From Pseudomonadota bacterium (GTDB taxonomy: Bacteria; Pseudomonadota; Gammaproteobacteria; Burkholderiales; Burkholderiaceae_F), in the NCBI GenBank assembly GCA_021838715.1, contig JAKCCX010000001.1, forward strand, positions 1 to 64,000: a stretch of 64,000 bases of DNA, written 5' to 3'. The notes beneath the pieces were generated by a model. The model searched no databases and was not told where the DNA came from. It was given only the letters and a program-made list of their open reading frames with translations. This document shows, in pieces, positions 16,979 to 27,243 of the stretch. Position 1 is the first letter of the stretch. Each line of letters starts with the position of its first letter. The position numbers and the translations under genes were made by a program.

Positions 16979-19840
16979 ATGACTGCCGCACAACGCCCCG
17001 GATCCGCTCCGGACATCGCCCTCTCCAAGAGCTTCGAGCCAGCCGAGATCGAACGCCGCTGGTATCCGCTCTGGGAGTCGCAGGGATATTTCGATGCGGG
17101 CATGCAGGACGGCAGGCCGGCGTTCGGCATCCAGCTACCGCCGCCCAACGTCACCGGCATCCTGCACATGGGGCACGCATTCAACCAGACCATCATGGAT
17201 GCGCTGGTCCGCTACCACCGCATGCGCGGGTTCAACACGATGTGGCTGCCCGGCATCGATCACGCGGGAATCGCCACCCAGATCGTGGTCGAACGCCAGA
17301 TCGAGCAGCAAGGCGTGCACCGCAAGGACATCGGGCGCGACGCCTTCATCTCCAAGGTCTGGCAATGGAAGCAATATTCCGGCGACACCATCCTGCAGCA
17401 GATGCGCCGCCTGGGGGACTCCTGCGACTGGAAGCGGGGCTACTTCACGATGGACGCGCCGCGCTCGGAGGCGGTGATCGAGGCCTTCGTCCGCCTGTAT
17501 GAACAAGGACTGATCTACCGCGGCCAACGCCTCGTCAACTGGGACCCCAAGCTCCAGACCGCGGTGTCGGATCTCGAAGTCGAATCCCAGGAAGAGGAAG
17601 GCCGCATCTGGGAGATCCGCTATCCCGCCGCCGACGGCGGCCCCGACTGCATCGTCGCCACGACCCGCCCGGAAACCCTGCTGGGGGACGTGGCCGTGGC
17701 GGTGAATCCGGACGATCCGCGCTACCGCGACGCCATCGGGCGCCGGCTGCGCCTGCCGCTGACCGACCGGACCATCCCGGTGATCGCCGACGACTACGTC
17801 GATCCCGAATTCGGCACCGGCTGCGTCAAGATCACGCCGGCCCACGACTTCAACGACTTCGCCGTCGGCCAACGGCATGCACTCGCCCCCATCGCGATCT
17901 TCACGCCGACGGCGACGGTCAACGACAACGCCCCGGCGCGGTTCCGCGGCCTCGACCGCTACGCGGCGCGCAAGGCGGTGCTCGCCGAGCTGCGGGATTC
18001 CGGCCTGCTGGTCTCGGAGCGGCCCCACCGCATGATGGTGCCCCGCTGCGCGCGCACCGGCGAAGTGGTCGAACCGATGCTCTCCGACCAATGGTACGTG
18101 GCGATGAGCAAGCCCGTTCCGGCGCCGCACGCCGACGCCGGCAAGTCGCTGGCGCAGGTCGCGCTCGATGCCGTCGAGGGCGGCGAAATCCGCATCTTCC
18201 CCGAACAGTGGCGCGGCGTGTACCGGCAATGGCTCACCAACATCCAGGACTGGTGCATCTCGCGGCAGCTCTGGTGGGGCCATCAGATTCCGGCCTGGCA
18301 CGCGCAGGATGGCCGCATCTTCGTCGCCCGCACCGCGGAGCAGGCGCAGGAGCAGGCGCGCGCGGCAGGCTGCACGGGGCCGCTCGAGCGCGACCCGGAC
18401 GTGCTCGACACCTGGTTCTCGTCGGCCCTGGTGCCGTTTTCGACCCTCGGATGGCCGGGCGATGCGGACGCCGCCTTCGATCGCTACCTGCCGTCCTCGG
18501 TTCTCGTCACCGGCCACGAGATCCTCTTCTTCTGGGTCGCCCGCATGGTCGTGATGACGACCCATTTCACCGGGCGCGTTCCCTTCCGCGACGTCTACAT
18601 CCACGGCATCGTGCGCGACGCCGAAGGCAAGAAGATGAGCAAGTCCGAGGGCAACACCATCGACCCGGTGGACCTGCTCGACGGCATCGACCTCGAAGCG
18701 CTGATCCGCAAGAACACCATGGGCCTGCGCCGGCCCGAGGACGCGCCCAAGGTCGCCAAGCGCCTGCGGCACGAATTCCCGAACGGCATGCCGGCCTACG
18801 GCGCCGACGCCCTGCGCTTCACGATGGCGGCCTACGCAACCCTGGGCCGCAACGTCAACTTCGATTTCAAGCGCTGTGAGGGGTATCGCAACTTCTGCAA
18901 CAAGCTGTGGAACGCGACGCGCTTCGTGCTGATGAACACCCAGGGCAAGGACTGCGGGATCGACGCGCCGGAGTCCGCGCTCTCGCACTCCTTCGTCGAT
19001 CGCTGGATCATCGGCGAATTGCAGCGCACCGAAGCGGAGGTCGAAAAGGGCTATGCCGACTATCGGCTGGACAACGTCGCCAACGCCATCTATCAATTCG
19101 CCTGGAACGAGTACTGCGACTGGTATCTGGAACTGGCCAAGGTCCAGCTTGCCGTCGGCGACGACGCCCGGCAGCGCGCCACCCGCCGCACCCTGGTGCG
19201 CGTGCTCGAAGCCTTGCTGCGACTCGCGCATCCGCTGCTGCCGTTCATCACCGAAGAGCTTTGGCAGCAGGTCGCGGTACTCGCGGGAAAGCGCGGCGCC
19301 GACGAAACGACCTCGATCATGGTGCAGCCCTTCCCGCGCAGCCAGGCCGGGCGCATCGACGACGCGGCTGATGCGCAGGTGCGCATGCTGAAGCAGCTGA
19401 TCGACGCCACGCGCAACCTGCGCGGCGAGATGAACCTGCCGCCGTCGCGCAAGGTGCCGCTCATCGTGTCCCCCGCCGACGATCGGGTCGGAGCGTTCGC
19501 GCCGTATCTTGCGGCGGTGGCGCGGCTGGAGGCCGTGCGGCCCGTCGCCGATCTCGCCGACGCCGCGCAGGCTGCCGGTCCCGCCCCGGTCGCGGTCGTG
19601 GAGCCCTACCGCATCATGCTGCTGGTCGAAGTCGACATCGCCCAGGAACGCGAACGCCTGGGCAAGGAAGTCGCCCGGCTCGAAGCGGAAATCGCCAAGG
19701 CCGGCGCACGCCTGTCGACCCCCAGTTTCGTCGAACGCGCGCCGGCGCATATCGTTGAGCAGGAGCGGAGCCGGATGGCGGATTTCGGAGCAACCCTGGA
19801 AAAGCTGCGGGAGCAGATGGGCCGGCTGCCGTCGGCGTAG
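16979..19840 (+). CDS. valS: Valyl-tRNA synthetase
   Basis: 953 residues. Class I motifs are present: HMGH in [17 protein letters not shown] and KMSKS in [20 protein letters not shown]. The editing domain (CP1) includes [16 protein letters not shown] and [16 protein letters not shown]. The C-terminal coiled-coil arm ([24 protein letters not shown]) that grips tRNA is intact. It charges tRNA-Val in the cytoplasm. Start ATG 16979 matches the family; 15 further in-frame codons upstream are unlikely to be used. Confidence 0.95.
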   Translation: MTAAQRPGSAPDIALSKSFEPAEIERRWYPLWESQGYFDAGMQDGRPAFGIQLPPPNVTGILHMGHAFNQTIMDALVRYHRMRGFNTMWLPGIDHAGIATQIVVERQIEQQGVHRKDIGRDAFISKVWQWKQYSGDTILQQMRRLGDSCDWKRGYFTMDAPRSEAVIEAFVRLYEQGLIYRGQRLVNWDPKLQTAVSDLEVESQEEEGRIWEIRYPAADGGPDCIVATTRPETLLGDVAVAVNPDDPRYRDAIGRRLRLPLTDRTIPVIADDYVDPEFGTGCVKITPAHDFNDFAVGQRHALAPIAIFTPTATVNDNAPARFRGLDRYAARKAVLAELRDSGLLVSERPHRMMVPRCARTGEVVEPMLSDQWYVAMSKPVPAPHADAGKSLAQVALDAVEGGEIRIFPEQWRGVYRQWLTNIQDWCISRQLWWGHQIPAWHAQDGRIFVARTAEQAQEQARAAGCTGPLERDPDVLDTWFSSALVPFSTLGWPGDADAAFDRYLPSSVLVTGHEILFFWVARMVVMTTHFTGRVPFRDVYIHGIVRDAEGKKMSKSEGNTIDPVDLLDGIDLEALIRKNTMGLRRPEDAPKVAKRLRHEFPNGMPAYGADALRFTMAAYATLGRNVNFDFKRCEGYRNFCNKLWNATRFVLMNTQGKDCGIDAPESALSHSFVDRWIIGELQRTEAEVEKGYADYRLDNVANAIYQFAWNEYCDWYLELAKVQLAVGDDARQRATRRTLVRVLEALLRLAHPLLPFITEELWQQVAVLAGKRGADETTSIMVQPFPRSQAGRIDDAADAQVRMLKQLIDATRNLRGEMNLPPSRKVPLIVSPADDRVGAFAPYLAAVARLEAVRPVADLADAAQAAGPAPVAVVEPYRIMLLVEVDIAQERERLGKEVARLEAEIAKAGARLSTPSFVERAPAHIVEQERSRMADFGATLEKLREQMGRLPSA

Positions 19841-19966
19841 CCGGCTGCCGCGGACCGGCGCGCCGCCGTACGGGCCGAACCGTCGGCGCAACTCCGATCA
19901 TCCCCGGGGGCCTCCGCTCTGCGGCATATCAATCGCGCCAACGGCCACCGGAGTAGAATATTCATC

Positions 19967-20413
19967 ATGAAGCGTTCAGCCCTCCTCCGCCAAGCGATCG
20001 GACTGCTCTCGATCGTCGCCGTGCTGGTTGCGCAATCTGCTGCGGCAGCCTGCGTGTGTGCCTTCATGCAGATGGGCATGCCAGGCCCTTGTGCGACAGG
20101 GGTCGTCAATTCGACCATGCCGCCGGCGCGGGTAGCACCGACCGCGCCCGGCACGATGGCGGCGATGCAGGCACATGGCATGGAACGCGGCATGGGCAGC
20201 GCATGTGTCTGCCCGGGGCACGATGCGAGCCGGGGCACGGCGGGCGAGGCGTCGCACCCGGCGCTTACCCATGCGGTCGCTGCGACGCCGCGCTACATCG
20301 TGGCGGATGTGCAGGCGCTGCCGGCGTGGCGGGCATTCCTGATTGCCACCGCGACGCCGATCCACGCCACCCCGCCGCCCCACAGCATCCTGCACTGCGT
20401 ATTCCTGATCTGA
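19967..20413 (+). CDS. Exported Met/His/Cys-rich protein ahead of the Cus operon
   Basis: 148 residues. A strong signal peptide (LLRQAIGLLSIVAVLVAQSAAAA) is followed by a mature part with Met, His and Cys in metal-binding-like clusters: CVCAFMQMGMPGPC, MAAMQAHGMERGMGSACVCPGH, and a C-terminal HATPPPHSILHC. It is not recognisably CusF. Its position immediately before cusB-cusA-cusC suggests a periplasmic copper or silver binder or a sensor-like leader gene. A -10 box TAGAAT at 19954-19959 lies only 7 bp before the ATG, so the transcript may start at or next to the start codon (leaderless). Separated from cusB by 139 bp. Confidence 0.6.
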   Translation: MKRSALLRQAIGLLSIVAVLVAQSAAAACVCAFMQMGMPGPCATGVVNSTMPPARVAPTAPGTMAAMQAHGMERGMGSACVCPGHDASRGTAGEASHPALTHAVAATPRYIVADVQALPAWRAFLIATATPIHATPPPHSILHCVFLI

Positions 20414-20552
20414 CCTCCTGACCTTGCGAGTCCGCGTTCGCCGCTCCCCGCGGCGATGGTGCGTGCACTCGCGGTGATCCGCTGGGCCGGCGCCCCGACC
20501 GATCGGGCCGTCCGGCCGACAGCGGCTCGTTGCAATCCGGTCGGAGATCCAC

Positions 20553-21923
20553 ATGAAACGCATCACCCAGACCATCGCCCTCGCACTCCTCGCCGCGGGG
20601 CTGGGCGCCGTCATCGGCGCACACTACGCCTCCGGCAACAAGAAGGAGCCCCTGGCGGCCTCCCTTGACGGCAGGCAAACGCGAACGGCGCCCGCAACCG
20701 CCGGCACAACCGACGCGACGCGCAGGATTCTCTATTGGTGGGATCCGATGGTGGGGCCTGCGTCGATTTCGCCGAAGCCGGGCATCAGTACGATGGGCAT
20801 GGCGCTGATTCCGGTATACGCCGCTGGAAACACGGCCGCCGCTCCCGGCAGCGTCACGATCGACCCCGCCATCGAGCAGAACCTGGCGGTCGCGACCAGC
20901 ACCGTCCGATTCGGCGCCCTGCACCAGACCGTCGACACGGTCGGATATATCCGGCAGGAGACGCCGGTCGTCACCGCGGTGACGTTGCGGACGAGCGGCT
21001 GGATCGGGACACTCTACGCCACCACCGAAGGCACGGCGATCCGCAAGGGCGATCCGCTCTTCACCCTGTACAGCCCGCAGCTCCTGGCCGCAGAGGAGGA
21101 AATGCTGGCGGCGGCCCGCAACGTTGCGCTTGCGGGCCGTGCGCACGACGAGAGCGCGCTTGCCGAAGCGCGGCGGATCCTTCAGTCGATCCGCATGCGC
21201 CTCATCCATCTCGGCGTGAGCCCCAGCCAGCTCGACCGCGTCGCCGCCGACGGCAAGGCGCGGGAATATCTGACTTTTCTCAGTCCCGTTTCCGGATATC
21301 TGGCCGCGGTCGGCGTCCGGCAGCGGTCGTTCGTCAAGAGCGGCGAAACCGTGATGCGGATCGATCCGCTGAACCACGTCTGGCTCGACGCTCAGGTATA
21401 CGACAACCAGCTGCGCTGGCTGCGCCTCGGACAGGTCATGCAGGCGCACCTGGCCGCCGATCCCGGCCATGCCCTGCAAGGCCGGATCTTCTTCATCGAC
21501 TCCAATGAAGATCCGCAGACGCACACGGTGACGGTGCGCGCCCGTTTCGCGAATCCCGATGGATTCCTCCGCCCCGGGATGTACGCGCTGGTCGACATCC
21601 CGACCACGCCGATCCGGCACAGCCTGCTGGCGCCGGCATCGGCGATCATCCATACCGGAACGGACGAAGTGGCCCTGCTCGCGGAAGGAAATGGCCACTT
21701 CGTTCCCCGGAAGGTACGCACCGGCCTCGCCGGCAGCGACGACATGGTCCAGGTGCTCTCCGGCTTGCAGCCCGGGGATCGCGTCGTCACCAGCGGCCAG
21801 TTCCTGATCGACGTCGAGTCGAACATGAACGAGGTTGCCGCCAAGTTCCTTGCCAAAGCGCAGTCGCCCGGCGCTGCCATGGCGGGGATGCACACGCCCA
21901 AGCCGCCGAAGGCGGGCCACTGA
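20553..21923 (+). CDS. cusB: Cu/Ag efflux periplasmic adaptor (CusB-type)
   Basis: 456 residues. After an N-terminal membrane/signal segment comes a heavy-metal-binding domain (YWWDPMVGP, PKPGISTMGMALIPVY), then the adaptor core: barrel-sandwich hybrid around TSGWIGTLYATTEGTAIRKGDPLFTLYSPQL, a helical hairpin, and beta-barrel and membrane-proximal domains (VWLDAQVYDNQLRWLRLGQ, RPGMYALVDI, GLQPGDRVVTSGQFLIDVESNMNE). It links CusA to CusC and passes metal to the pump. Methionines in the metal domain favour Cu(I)/Ag(I). Followed 16 bp later by cusA. Confidence 0.88.
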   Translation: MKRITQTIALALLAAGLGAVIGAHYASGNKKEPLAASLDGRQTRTAPATAGTTDATRRILYWWDPMVGPASISPKPGISTMGMALIPVYAAGNTAAAPGSVTIDPAIEQNLAVATSTVRFGALHQTVDTVGYIRQETPVVTAVTLRTSGWIGTLYATTEGTAIRKGDPLFTLYSPQLLAAEEEMLAAARNVALAGRAHDESALAEARRILQSIRMRLIHLGVSPSQLDRVAADGKAREYLTFLSPVSGYLAAVGVRQRSFVKSGETVMRIDPLNHVWLDAQVYDNQLRWLRLGQVMQAHLAADPGHALQGRIFFIDSNEDPQTHTVTVRARFANPDGFLRPGMYALVDIPTTPIRHSLLAPASAIIHTGTDEVALLAEGNGHFVPRKVRTGLAGSDDMVQVLSGLQPGDRVVTSGQFLIDVESNMNEVAAKFLAKAQSPGAAMAGMHTPKPPKAGH

Positions 21924-21939
21924 CCGGACGAGGATCGCC

Positions 21940-24900
21940 ATGCTCCGGAAAACCATCGAGATTTCCATCAGGAACCGCGGGCTCGTCCTGATCCTTGCCG
22001 CGGCGATCATCGCCGTGACGGCGTGGCTGACGTTCCACAGCAAGCTCGACGCCGTTCCGGATCTCTCCGACACCCAGGTTCTGGTTCTGACCAACTACAT
22101 GGGCGAACCGCCGGACGTGGTGCAGGATCAGGTGACCTATCCACTCGAGACCGCCTTGCTGGACGTACCGAAGGTGCAGTCGATCCGCGGCGAGAGCATG
22201 TTCGACTTCTCGCTGATCCATGTGACCTTCGAGCCGGGAACGAACCTGTACTGGGCACGCAGCCGGGTGCTCGAATACCTCAATTACGCCAGCACCCAAT
22301 TGCCGCGCGGGGTCACGCCGCAACTCGGCCCGGATGCCACCGGTGTCGGCTGGGCGTATCAATACGCCCTGCTCGCCGGCTGGTACTGCGCCGACCACCC
22401 ACGCGGCATCTGGCGCGATCCGGGAACGGGGAAGTGGTACGCCTCGCCCGATGAAGCGACGGACGATTCGGTGCGTGCGCAACTCGTGCGGGTGCGAGGC
22501 TTCCGCCACGCGGGAAGCTGTCCGCTGACCGGCAAGCCCTTGGCCAAGGCCAATGTCGACCTCGCCGGGCTGCGCAGCCTGCAGGACTGGTTCGTGCGAT
22601 TCGAACTCGAATCGGTATCCGGCGTCTCCGAGGTCGCCCCGCTCGGAGGATTCGTCCGCGAATACCAGGTGATCATCGATCCGAACCGGATCCGCGCCTA
22701 TCGCCTCTCGGTCGGGCAGATCCGCAAGGCGATCGAAGACTCCAACAATGATGTCGGCGGGTCCGTCGTCGAGCGCAGCGAACTGCGCTACATGGTGCGC
22801 AGCCGCGGGTACTTCAAAAATCTCCGACAGATCGGCGAGGTGCCGGTCGGCCTGCAGCGGAACGGCACCCCGATTCTGCTCCGCGACGTGGCGACACTGC
22901 AGCGGGGCGGAGAGCAGCGTCAGGGGTTGTGCGAGTGGAGCGGCATGGGTGAAGCCGCTTGCGGCATCGTCGTCGTGCGATTTCAAGGAAACACGTACAA
23001 GGTGGTCGGGCGCATCAAGAAAAAAATCGCCGAGATCGAACCCAGCCTGCCGGCTGGCGTGCTCGTCGAGACCGGATACGACCGTACGCTGCTGATCGAC
23101 CGCGCGATCGCGACGCTCTCCGACACGCTGACCGAAGAAATGATCGTGGTGGCGCTGGTCTGCATCGCTTTCCTGCTGCACGGCCGCAGCGCCCTGATCG
23201 CCATCATCGTAATCCCGACGAGCATGCTCGCCAGCCTCGCGATCCTCAAGCTGATGGGCGTGAGCGCCAACATCATGAGCTTGAGCGGCATCGCCATCGC
23301 CATCGGGGTGGTGGTCGATTCGGCCATCATCGCGGTGGAAAACGCCCACCAGTATCTGAACGAGGACGAATTGCGCGTGCAAAACGGCGAGGCCCCGCGC
23401 GAACGCGGCGGCCTCATCCTCCAGGCCGCTGCCGAAGTGGTGCCGAGCCTCTTCTTCAGCCTGCTGATCCTTGCAGTCAGCTTCCTGCCGGTCTTCGTAC
23501 TGCCGGGGGAAAGCGGCAGGATGTTCAGCCCTCTGGCCCTGACCAGCACCTTCGCCATGGCCGCTGCGGCGCTGGGTTCCATCACGCTGATCCCGGTGCT
23601 GATGATGAACTTCATCCGCCCCAGTCTGTTTCCTCTGCGATGGCCAAAGCGCCTGCATTGTTCGCTGGCCGCCGCACTGGCAGCGGCGGCCGCACTGGCC
23701 GTGTTCATGCTGGCCGGCCATTCCGCGCTGCTGGCGCCGCACCGCTGGACCGCCGCAGTCGTGATTGCCGTATTGATGCTGCTGCTTGCCGTTCCGCAGC
23801 GCATCGTCCAGGAGGATCACAACCCGATCAACCGCGCACTCCAGGCGATGTTCGCTCCGGCGTTCCGCTTCGCCATCGCCCATCGCTGGCCGACGATCGC
23901 CATCGCCGCGGCGCTGGCCTTGTCGGTCGCCTGGCCGCTGTCGCACCTCGGCACGCAGTTCACCCCGCCGCTGTGGGAGGGCGATCTCGAATACATGCCG
24001 ACGACCTACCCCGGGTTGAGCATCACCGAGGCGCGCGCGATCGTGCAACAGACCGACAAGATCATCATGCGCTTTCCCGAGGTGGCAAGCGTGTTCGGCC
24101 AGACCGGCCGGGCGGAGACCGCGACGGACGACGCGGGTCTCAGCATGCTCGACACCATCGTGCACCTGAAGCCGCGCGATCAATGGCCGAGCGTGACGGT
24201 GCCGCGCTTTTACGCGCGCTGGCCGCAGTGGCTGCAATGGCCGTTCCGCGACACCTTCTGGCCGGACTCGCGCCGCATCCGCGTCGATGAACTGGAAAAC
24301 GGCTATCGCGACACCTCAGGCGGCCGGCACGAGGGCTTGAGTGAAGCCCTGAACATCCCCGGCCTGCCGGCGTACTGGACCATGCCGATCGCCAACCGGA
24401 CCAACATGGTCAACAGCGGCAGCAAGACCCTGATCGGAATCCGGGTGGCCGGGCCGCGCCTTTCGGTCCTGGGCAAGCTCTCCAACGACATCGCCGCCGC
24501 CATCACGCCGGTGCGCGGCACCCTGAGCGCCATCGCCAACCAGGCCTTGGGAGGCTACTACCTCGACATCACCGTCAACCGCAAGGTGGCGGCGCGCTAT
24601 GGGTTGACGGTGGGCGACGTGCAGCGCGTCATCGATGCCGCCATCGGCGGCAGCCGGGTCAGCATGATGGTGCTGGGCGTGGAACGCTACCCGATCAACC
24701 TCCGCTACCCGGTCAATCTTCGCGACCACCCCGACGAATTGCGCCAGGTACCGCTCATGCTTCCGAACGGCGGCAGCATCCCGCTGGGCATGATCGCCGA
24801 CATCCGGTACAACGACGGTCCGCCCGAAATCGACAGCTACGACACCCGCACGGTCAACTACATCAACGTGACCACACAGGTTTCCGACGTGGTCGGATAC

Positions 24901-25584
24901 GTGCGACGCGCCAATGCCGCGATCGAAAAGGCGGTCATGCTTCCGCCCGGCTACACCTACGAATGGATCGGCCAGTTCGAAGAGATCCAGGCCGCCAACC
25001 AGCGGCTCGCGGTCGCGGTGCCGCTCGTGCTGCTGGGCATCGTGGTGCTGCTCTACCTGGCGACGGGAAGCGCCGTAAGCACGGCCGGCGTGCTGCTGGC
25101 GGTGCCGTTCGGCCTGGTCGGTGCGTTCTGGGGCCTGTGGTTCATGGACTACGAGCTGTCGGTGGCGGTCTGGGTCGGCATCGTCGCGGTGGCGGGACTC
25201 AGCGCCGAAATGGGCCTGGTACTGCTCGTGTACCTGGATGTGAGCCTGCGGCAGGCGCTGGAGAGCGGCCGCCTCAACAGCCGCGCAGATCTGCTGGAAG
25301 CGGTGCACACCGGCACCGTCCGTCGCATCCGGCCAAAGACCATGACGGTCTGTGCTGCGCTGATGGGCCTGGTGCCGCTGCTCTGGGCACAGGGTTCGGG
25401 CGCGGACGTGATGCGCCACCTTGCACTACCGATGATCTGCGGCCTGATCACGAGCTTCCTGCTGGAACTGCTGGTGCTGCCGACGCTTTACTACATGGTG
25501 AAGAGCCACACGCTGCGAAGCCGGTTTGCGCCGTCCGCCACCGGCGCAGCGCATCCGGACGTCACCGCGGGGGACAGAACATGA
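21940..25584 (+). CDS. cusA: Cu/Ag efflux RND pump (CusA-type)
   Basis: 1214 residues, longer than E. coli CusA (about 1050), with extra sequence in the first porter domain including a Cys-containing segment (CADHPRGIWRDPGTGKWY) and between the two membrane halves. Twelve membrane segments are evident. Proton-relay candidates are D460 in TM4 (IAIGVVVDSAI) and E1090 (LSAEMGLV). The metal-path segment WTMPIANRTNM retains the Met-containing pattern of monovalent-metal pumps, as does SRVSMMVLGVERYPINLRYP. It exports Cu(I)/Ag(I) across the cell envelope by proton antiport. Start ATG 21940 has ggat upstream; its stop overlaps the cusC start. Confidence 0.88.
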   Translation: MLRKTIEISIRNRGLVLILAAAIIAVTAWLTFHSKLDAVPDLSDTQVLVLTNYMGEPPDVVQDQVTYPLETALLDVPKVQSIRGESMFDFSLIHVTFEPGTNLYWARSRVLEYLNYASTQLPRGVTPQLGPDATGVGWAYQYALLAGWYCADHPRGIWRDPGTGKWYASPDEATDDSVRAQLVRVRGFRHAGSCPLTGKPLAKANVDLAGLRSLQDWFVRFELESVSGVSEVAPLGGFVREYQVIIDPNRIRAYRLSVGQIRKAIEDSNNDVGGSVVERSELRYMVRSRGYFKNLRQIGEVPVGLQRNGTPILLRDVATLQRGGEQRQGLCEWSGMGEAACGIVVVRFQGNTYKVVGRIKKKIAEIEPSLPAGVLVETGYDRTLLIDRAIATLSDTLTEEMIVVALVCIAFLLHGRSALIAIIVIPTSMLASLAILKLMGVSANIMSLSGIAIAIGVVVDSAIIAVENAHQYLNEDELRVQNGEAPRERGGLILQAAAEVVPSLFFSLLILAVSFLPVFVLPGESGRMFSPLALTSTFAMAAAALGSITLIPVLMMNFIRPSLFPLRWPKRLHCSLAAALAAAAALAVFMLAGHSALLAPHRWTAAVVIAVLMLLLAVPQRIVQEDHNPINRALQAMFAPAFRFAIAHRWPTIAIAAALALSVAWPLSHLGTQFTPPLWEGDLEYMPTTYPGLSITEARAIVQQTDKIIMRFPEVASVFGQTGRAETATDDAGLSMLDTIVHLKPRDQWPSVTVPRFYARWPQWLQWPFRDTFWPDSRRIRVDELENGYRDTSGGRHEGLSEALNIPGLPAYWTMPIANRTNMVNSGSKTLIGIRVAGPRLSVLGKLSNDIAAAITPVRGTLSAIANQALGGYYLDITVNRKVAARYGLTVGDVQRVIDAAIGGSRVSMMVLGVERYPINLRYPVNLRDHPDELRQVPLMLPNGGSIPLGMIADIRYNDGPPEIDSYDTRTVNYINVTTQVSDVVGYVRRANAAIEKAVMLPPGYTYEWIGQFEEIQAANQRLAVAVPLVLLGIVVLLYLATGSAVSTAGVLLAVPFGLVGAFWGLWFMDYELSVAVWVGIVAVAGLSAEMGLVLLVYLDVSLRQALESGRLNSRADLLEAVHTGTVRRIRPKTMTVCAALMGLVPLLWAQGSGADVMRHLALPMICGLITSFLLELLVLPTLYYMVKSHTLRSRFAPSATGAAHPDVTAGDRT

Positions 25585-26993
25585 CCAGCAACGCGTTCCA
25601 CCGGACAGGAAGGCGCGGCCGCCTCACGGCCGCTGCGTCGACCGCCGCCACCGCGGTCATTGCGCTCATCGCGGCGGCCGGATGCACCTTCTCGCCCCAT
25701 GGCGAAACGGCAATACGAAGACAGGCGGACACGGCAGGCAGGCCGTTCGCGTTGCCGCCGCCACGACGTCATCCGCAACCGCTTCCGGCGGTGCCGACAC
25801 CGCGACAGCTGGTCTCCCGGGCGCTCGTCGAAAGCCCCGACGTCGAAGCGGCATACTGGCAGTGGCGCGCCGCCATCGAGGAGATTCCGCAGCAAGGGAC
25901 CGAGCCGACCGTACCGATGCTCGGAGCAACCATCGGCCTGCAGAGCGGCGCGACGAGCGCGGCGGGCACGATGCTCCAGCTCGCCAACATGTCCAGCGCA
26001 CCCATCGAGTGGCCGATCAAGCCGCTCACGCAAGCGCGTGCCGCGCTGCAAAGAGCGTACGCGGCGGGCTGGAACTACCGGCGCGCGCAATTCGCCGCGC
26101 GCCGGGACGTGCTCGACGCCTGGTACAAACTGACGGCAGACGTCAAGATGGTCGACCTCCTGCGGCAGGACGAACGCCTGCTCGGCGAACTCGAGGCCTT
26201 CGCGCGGGCGCGCATCGAGACCGGAACGACACCGGCAACGACCGCGCTGTCGGTCGAGGATGAACGAACCGCGCTGCGGGCCCGGATCATCGCCGTGTCC
26301 GCCCGATTGCCCGCCGATCGTGCGGAACTCAACCAGATCCTCGGCCGCCCCGTACGAAGCGCGCTAGGCGTCCCGGACCGGTTCCCGCGCCAGCCTGCCC
26401 GGCGGGCGGATATGGATCGCCTGTTGGCGCAGGCAGTGCGGCGCAATCCGGATCTTGCCGCGTTGCGCCGGGAGATCCGCGCCGACCGCCTCGACATCGA
26501 ACGCGCCAAGCTCGATTACCTCCCGGACTTCACCCTTTCCGTGGATAGCAGTCTGGACGGTCTCATGCAGAACCCGGGCGCCGGAATCATGCTCCCGTTC
26601 ATGGCGTACCAAGGCATCGATGCGGCCATCCGCCAGAGCCGCGACCGGCTGCGCCAGGCCCGGGCGCAGTTGCGCAGCCGACGGCTCGGCGTCACATCAG
26701 GCCTCGTGGCCGATCTGGTATTGATCGATGGCGATGTCCGTCAGATCGACCTGTATGAAAACACGCTGCTCCCCCGCCTGCGGCAGCTGGCGGATTTCGC
26801 CCGCACCGACGTCGCGCAGAGTCAGACGGCGAGCGATGCGCCGGTGCGGATCGAACGGCTGCGCGTGCGCGCGCGGGAGACGATCCTGGACCTGCGTCTC
26901 GATGCCGCCCGGCGCACCGCCGATGTCGAAGCGATCACTGCCGCACGACTCGGAAACGGCGCCGCGCTCAGCGGCGCCGCAGGTAATGAATGA
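25581..26993 (+). CDS. cusC: Outer-membrane efflux lipoprotein (CusC/TolC family)
   Basis: 470 residues. The start ATG overlaps the cusA stop (ATGA). A type II signal peptide ends in the lipobox AAAGC (Cys about residue 35). The rest is the helical OMF repeat pattern: TPRQLVSRALVESPDVEAAYWQW in the first half and NPDLAALRREIRADRLDIERAKLDYLPDFTLSVD in the second. It forms the outer-membrane channel of the Cus tripartite pump. Its N-terminal part has an unusual Met-rich stretch (GTMLQLANMSS). The 3' end overlaps the convergent tusA by 26 bp. Confidence 0.8.
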   Translation: MTSNAFHRTGRRGRLTAAASTAATAVIALIAAAGCTFSPHGETAIRRQADTAGRPFALPPPRRHPQPLPAVPTPRQLVSRALVESPDVEAAYWQWRAAIEEIPQQGTEPTVPMLGATIGLQSGATSAAGTMLQLANMSSAPIEWPIKPLTQARAALQRAYAAGWNYRRAQFAARRDVLDAWYKLTADVKMVDLLRQDERLLGELEAFARARIETGTTPATTALSVEDERTALRARIIAVSARLPADRAELNQILGRPVRSALGVPDRFPRQPARRADMDRLLAQAVRRNPDLAALRREIRADRLDIERAKLDYLPDFTLSVDSSLDGLMQNPGAGIMLPFMAYQGIDAAIRQSRDRLRQARAQLRSRRLGVTSGLVADLVLIDGDVRQIDLYENTLLPRLRQLADFARTDVAQSQTASDAPVRIERLRVRARETILDLRLDAARRTADVEAITAARLGNGAALSGAAGNE

Positions 26994-27222
26994 ATTCCTT
27001 GCCGTCCGACGTCTGTTCCACCAGCGCGTTGCCGGTCTGACGCGCGAACGCCTGGAAGTCCCGCATCGAGCCGGGATCGGTGGAAATGAGCTTGAGGGTC
27101 TCGCCGCTCTGCATTTCGGAGAGCGCCTTCTTGGCGCGCAGGATCGGCAGGGGACAGCTCAGGCCGCGCGCGTCGACTTCGCGATCGAAGTGCTGCGGGA
27201 TCGGTTCGACGACATCGTTCAT
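26968..27222 (-). CDS. tusA: TusA/SirA-family sulfurtransferase
   Basis: 84 residues, the normal size. The family signature CPxP is in REVDARGLSCPLPILRAKKAL, with the catalytic Cys at about residue 23, followed by GETLKLISTDPGSMRDFQAFARQTGN. TusA-like proteins carry persulfide sulfur for tRNA thiolation, molybdenum cofactor or sulfur oxidation. It is 21 bp downstream of alaS on the same strand and may be co-transcribed with it. It is one of several sulfur-transfer genes in the window. Confidence 0.88.
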   Translation of the reverse strand: MNDVVEPIPQHFDREVDARGLSCPLPILRAKKALSEMQSGETLKLISTDPGSMRDFQAFARQTGNALVEQTSDGKEFIHYLRRR

Positions 27223-27243
27223 GAAGATTGCTCCCGGTGAAGC

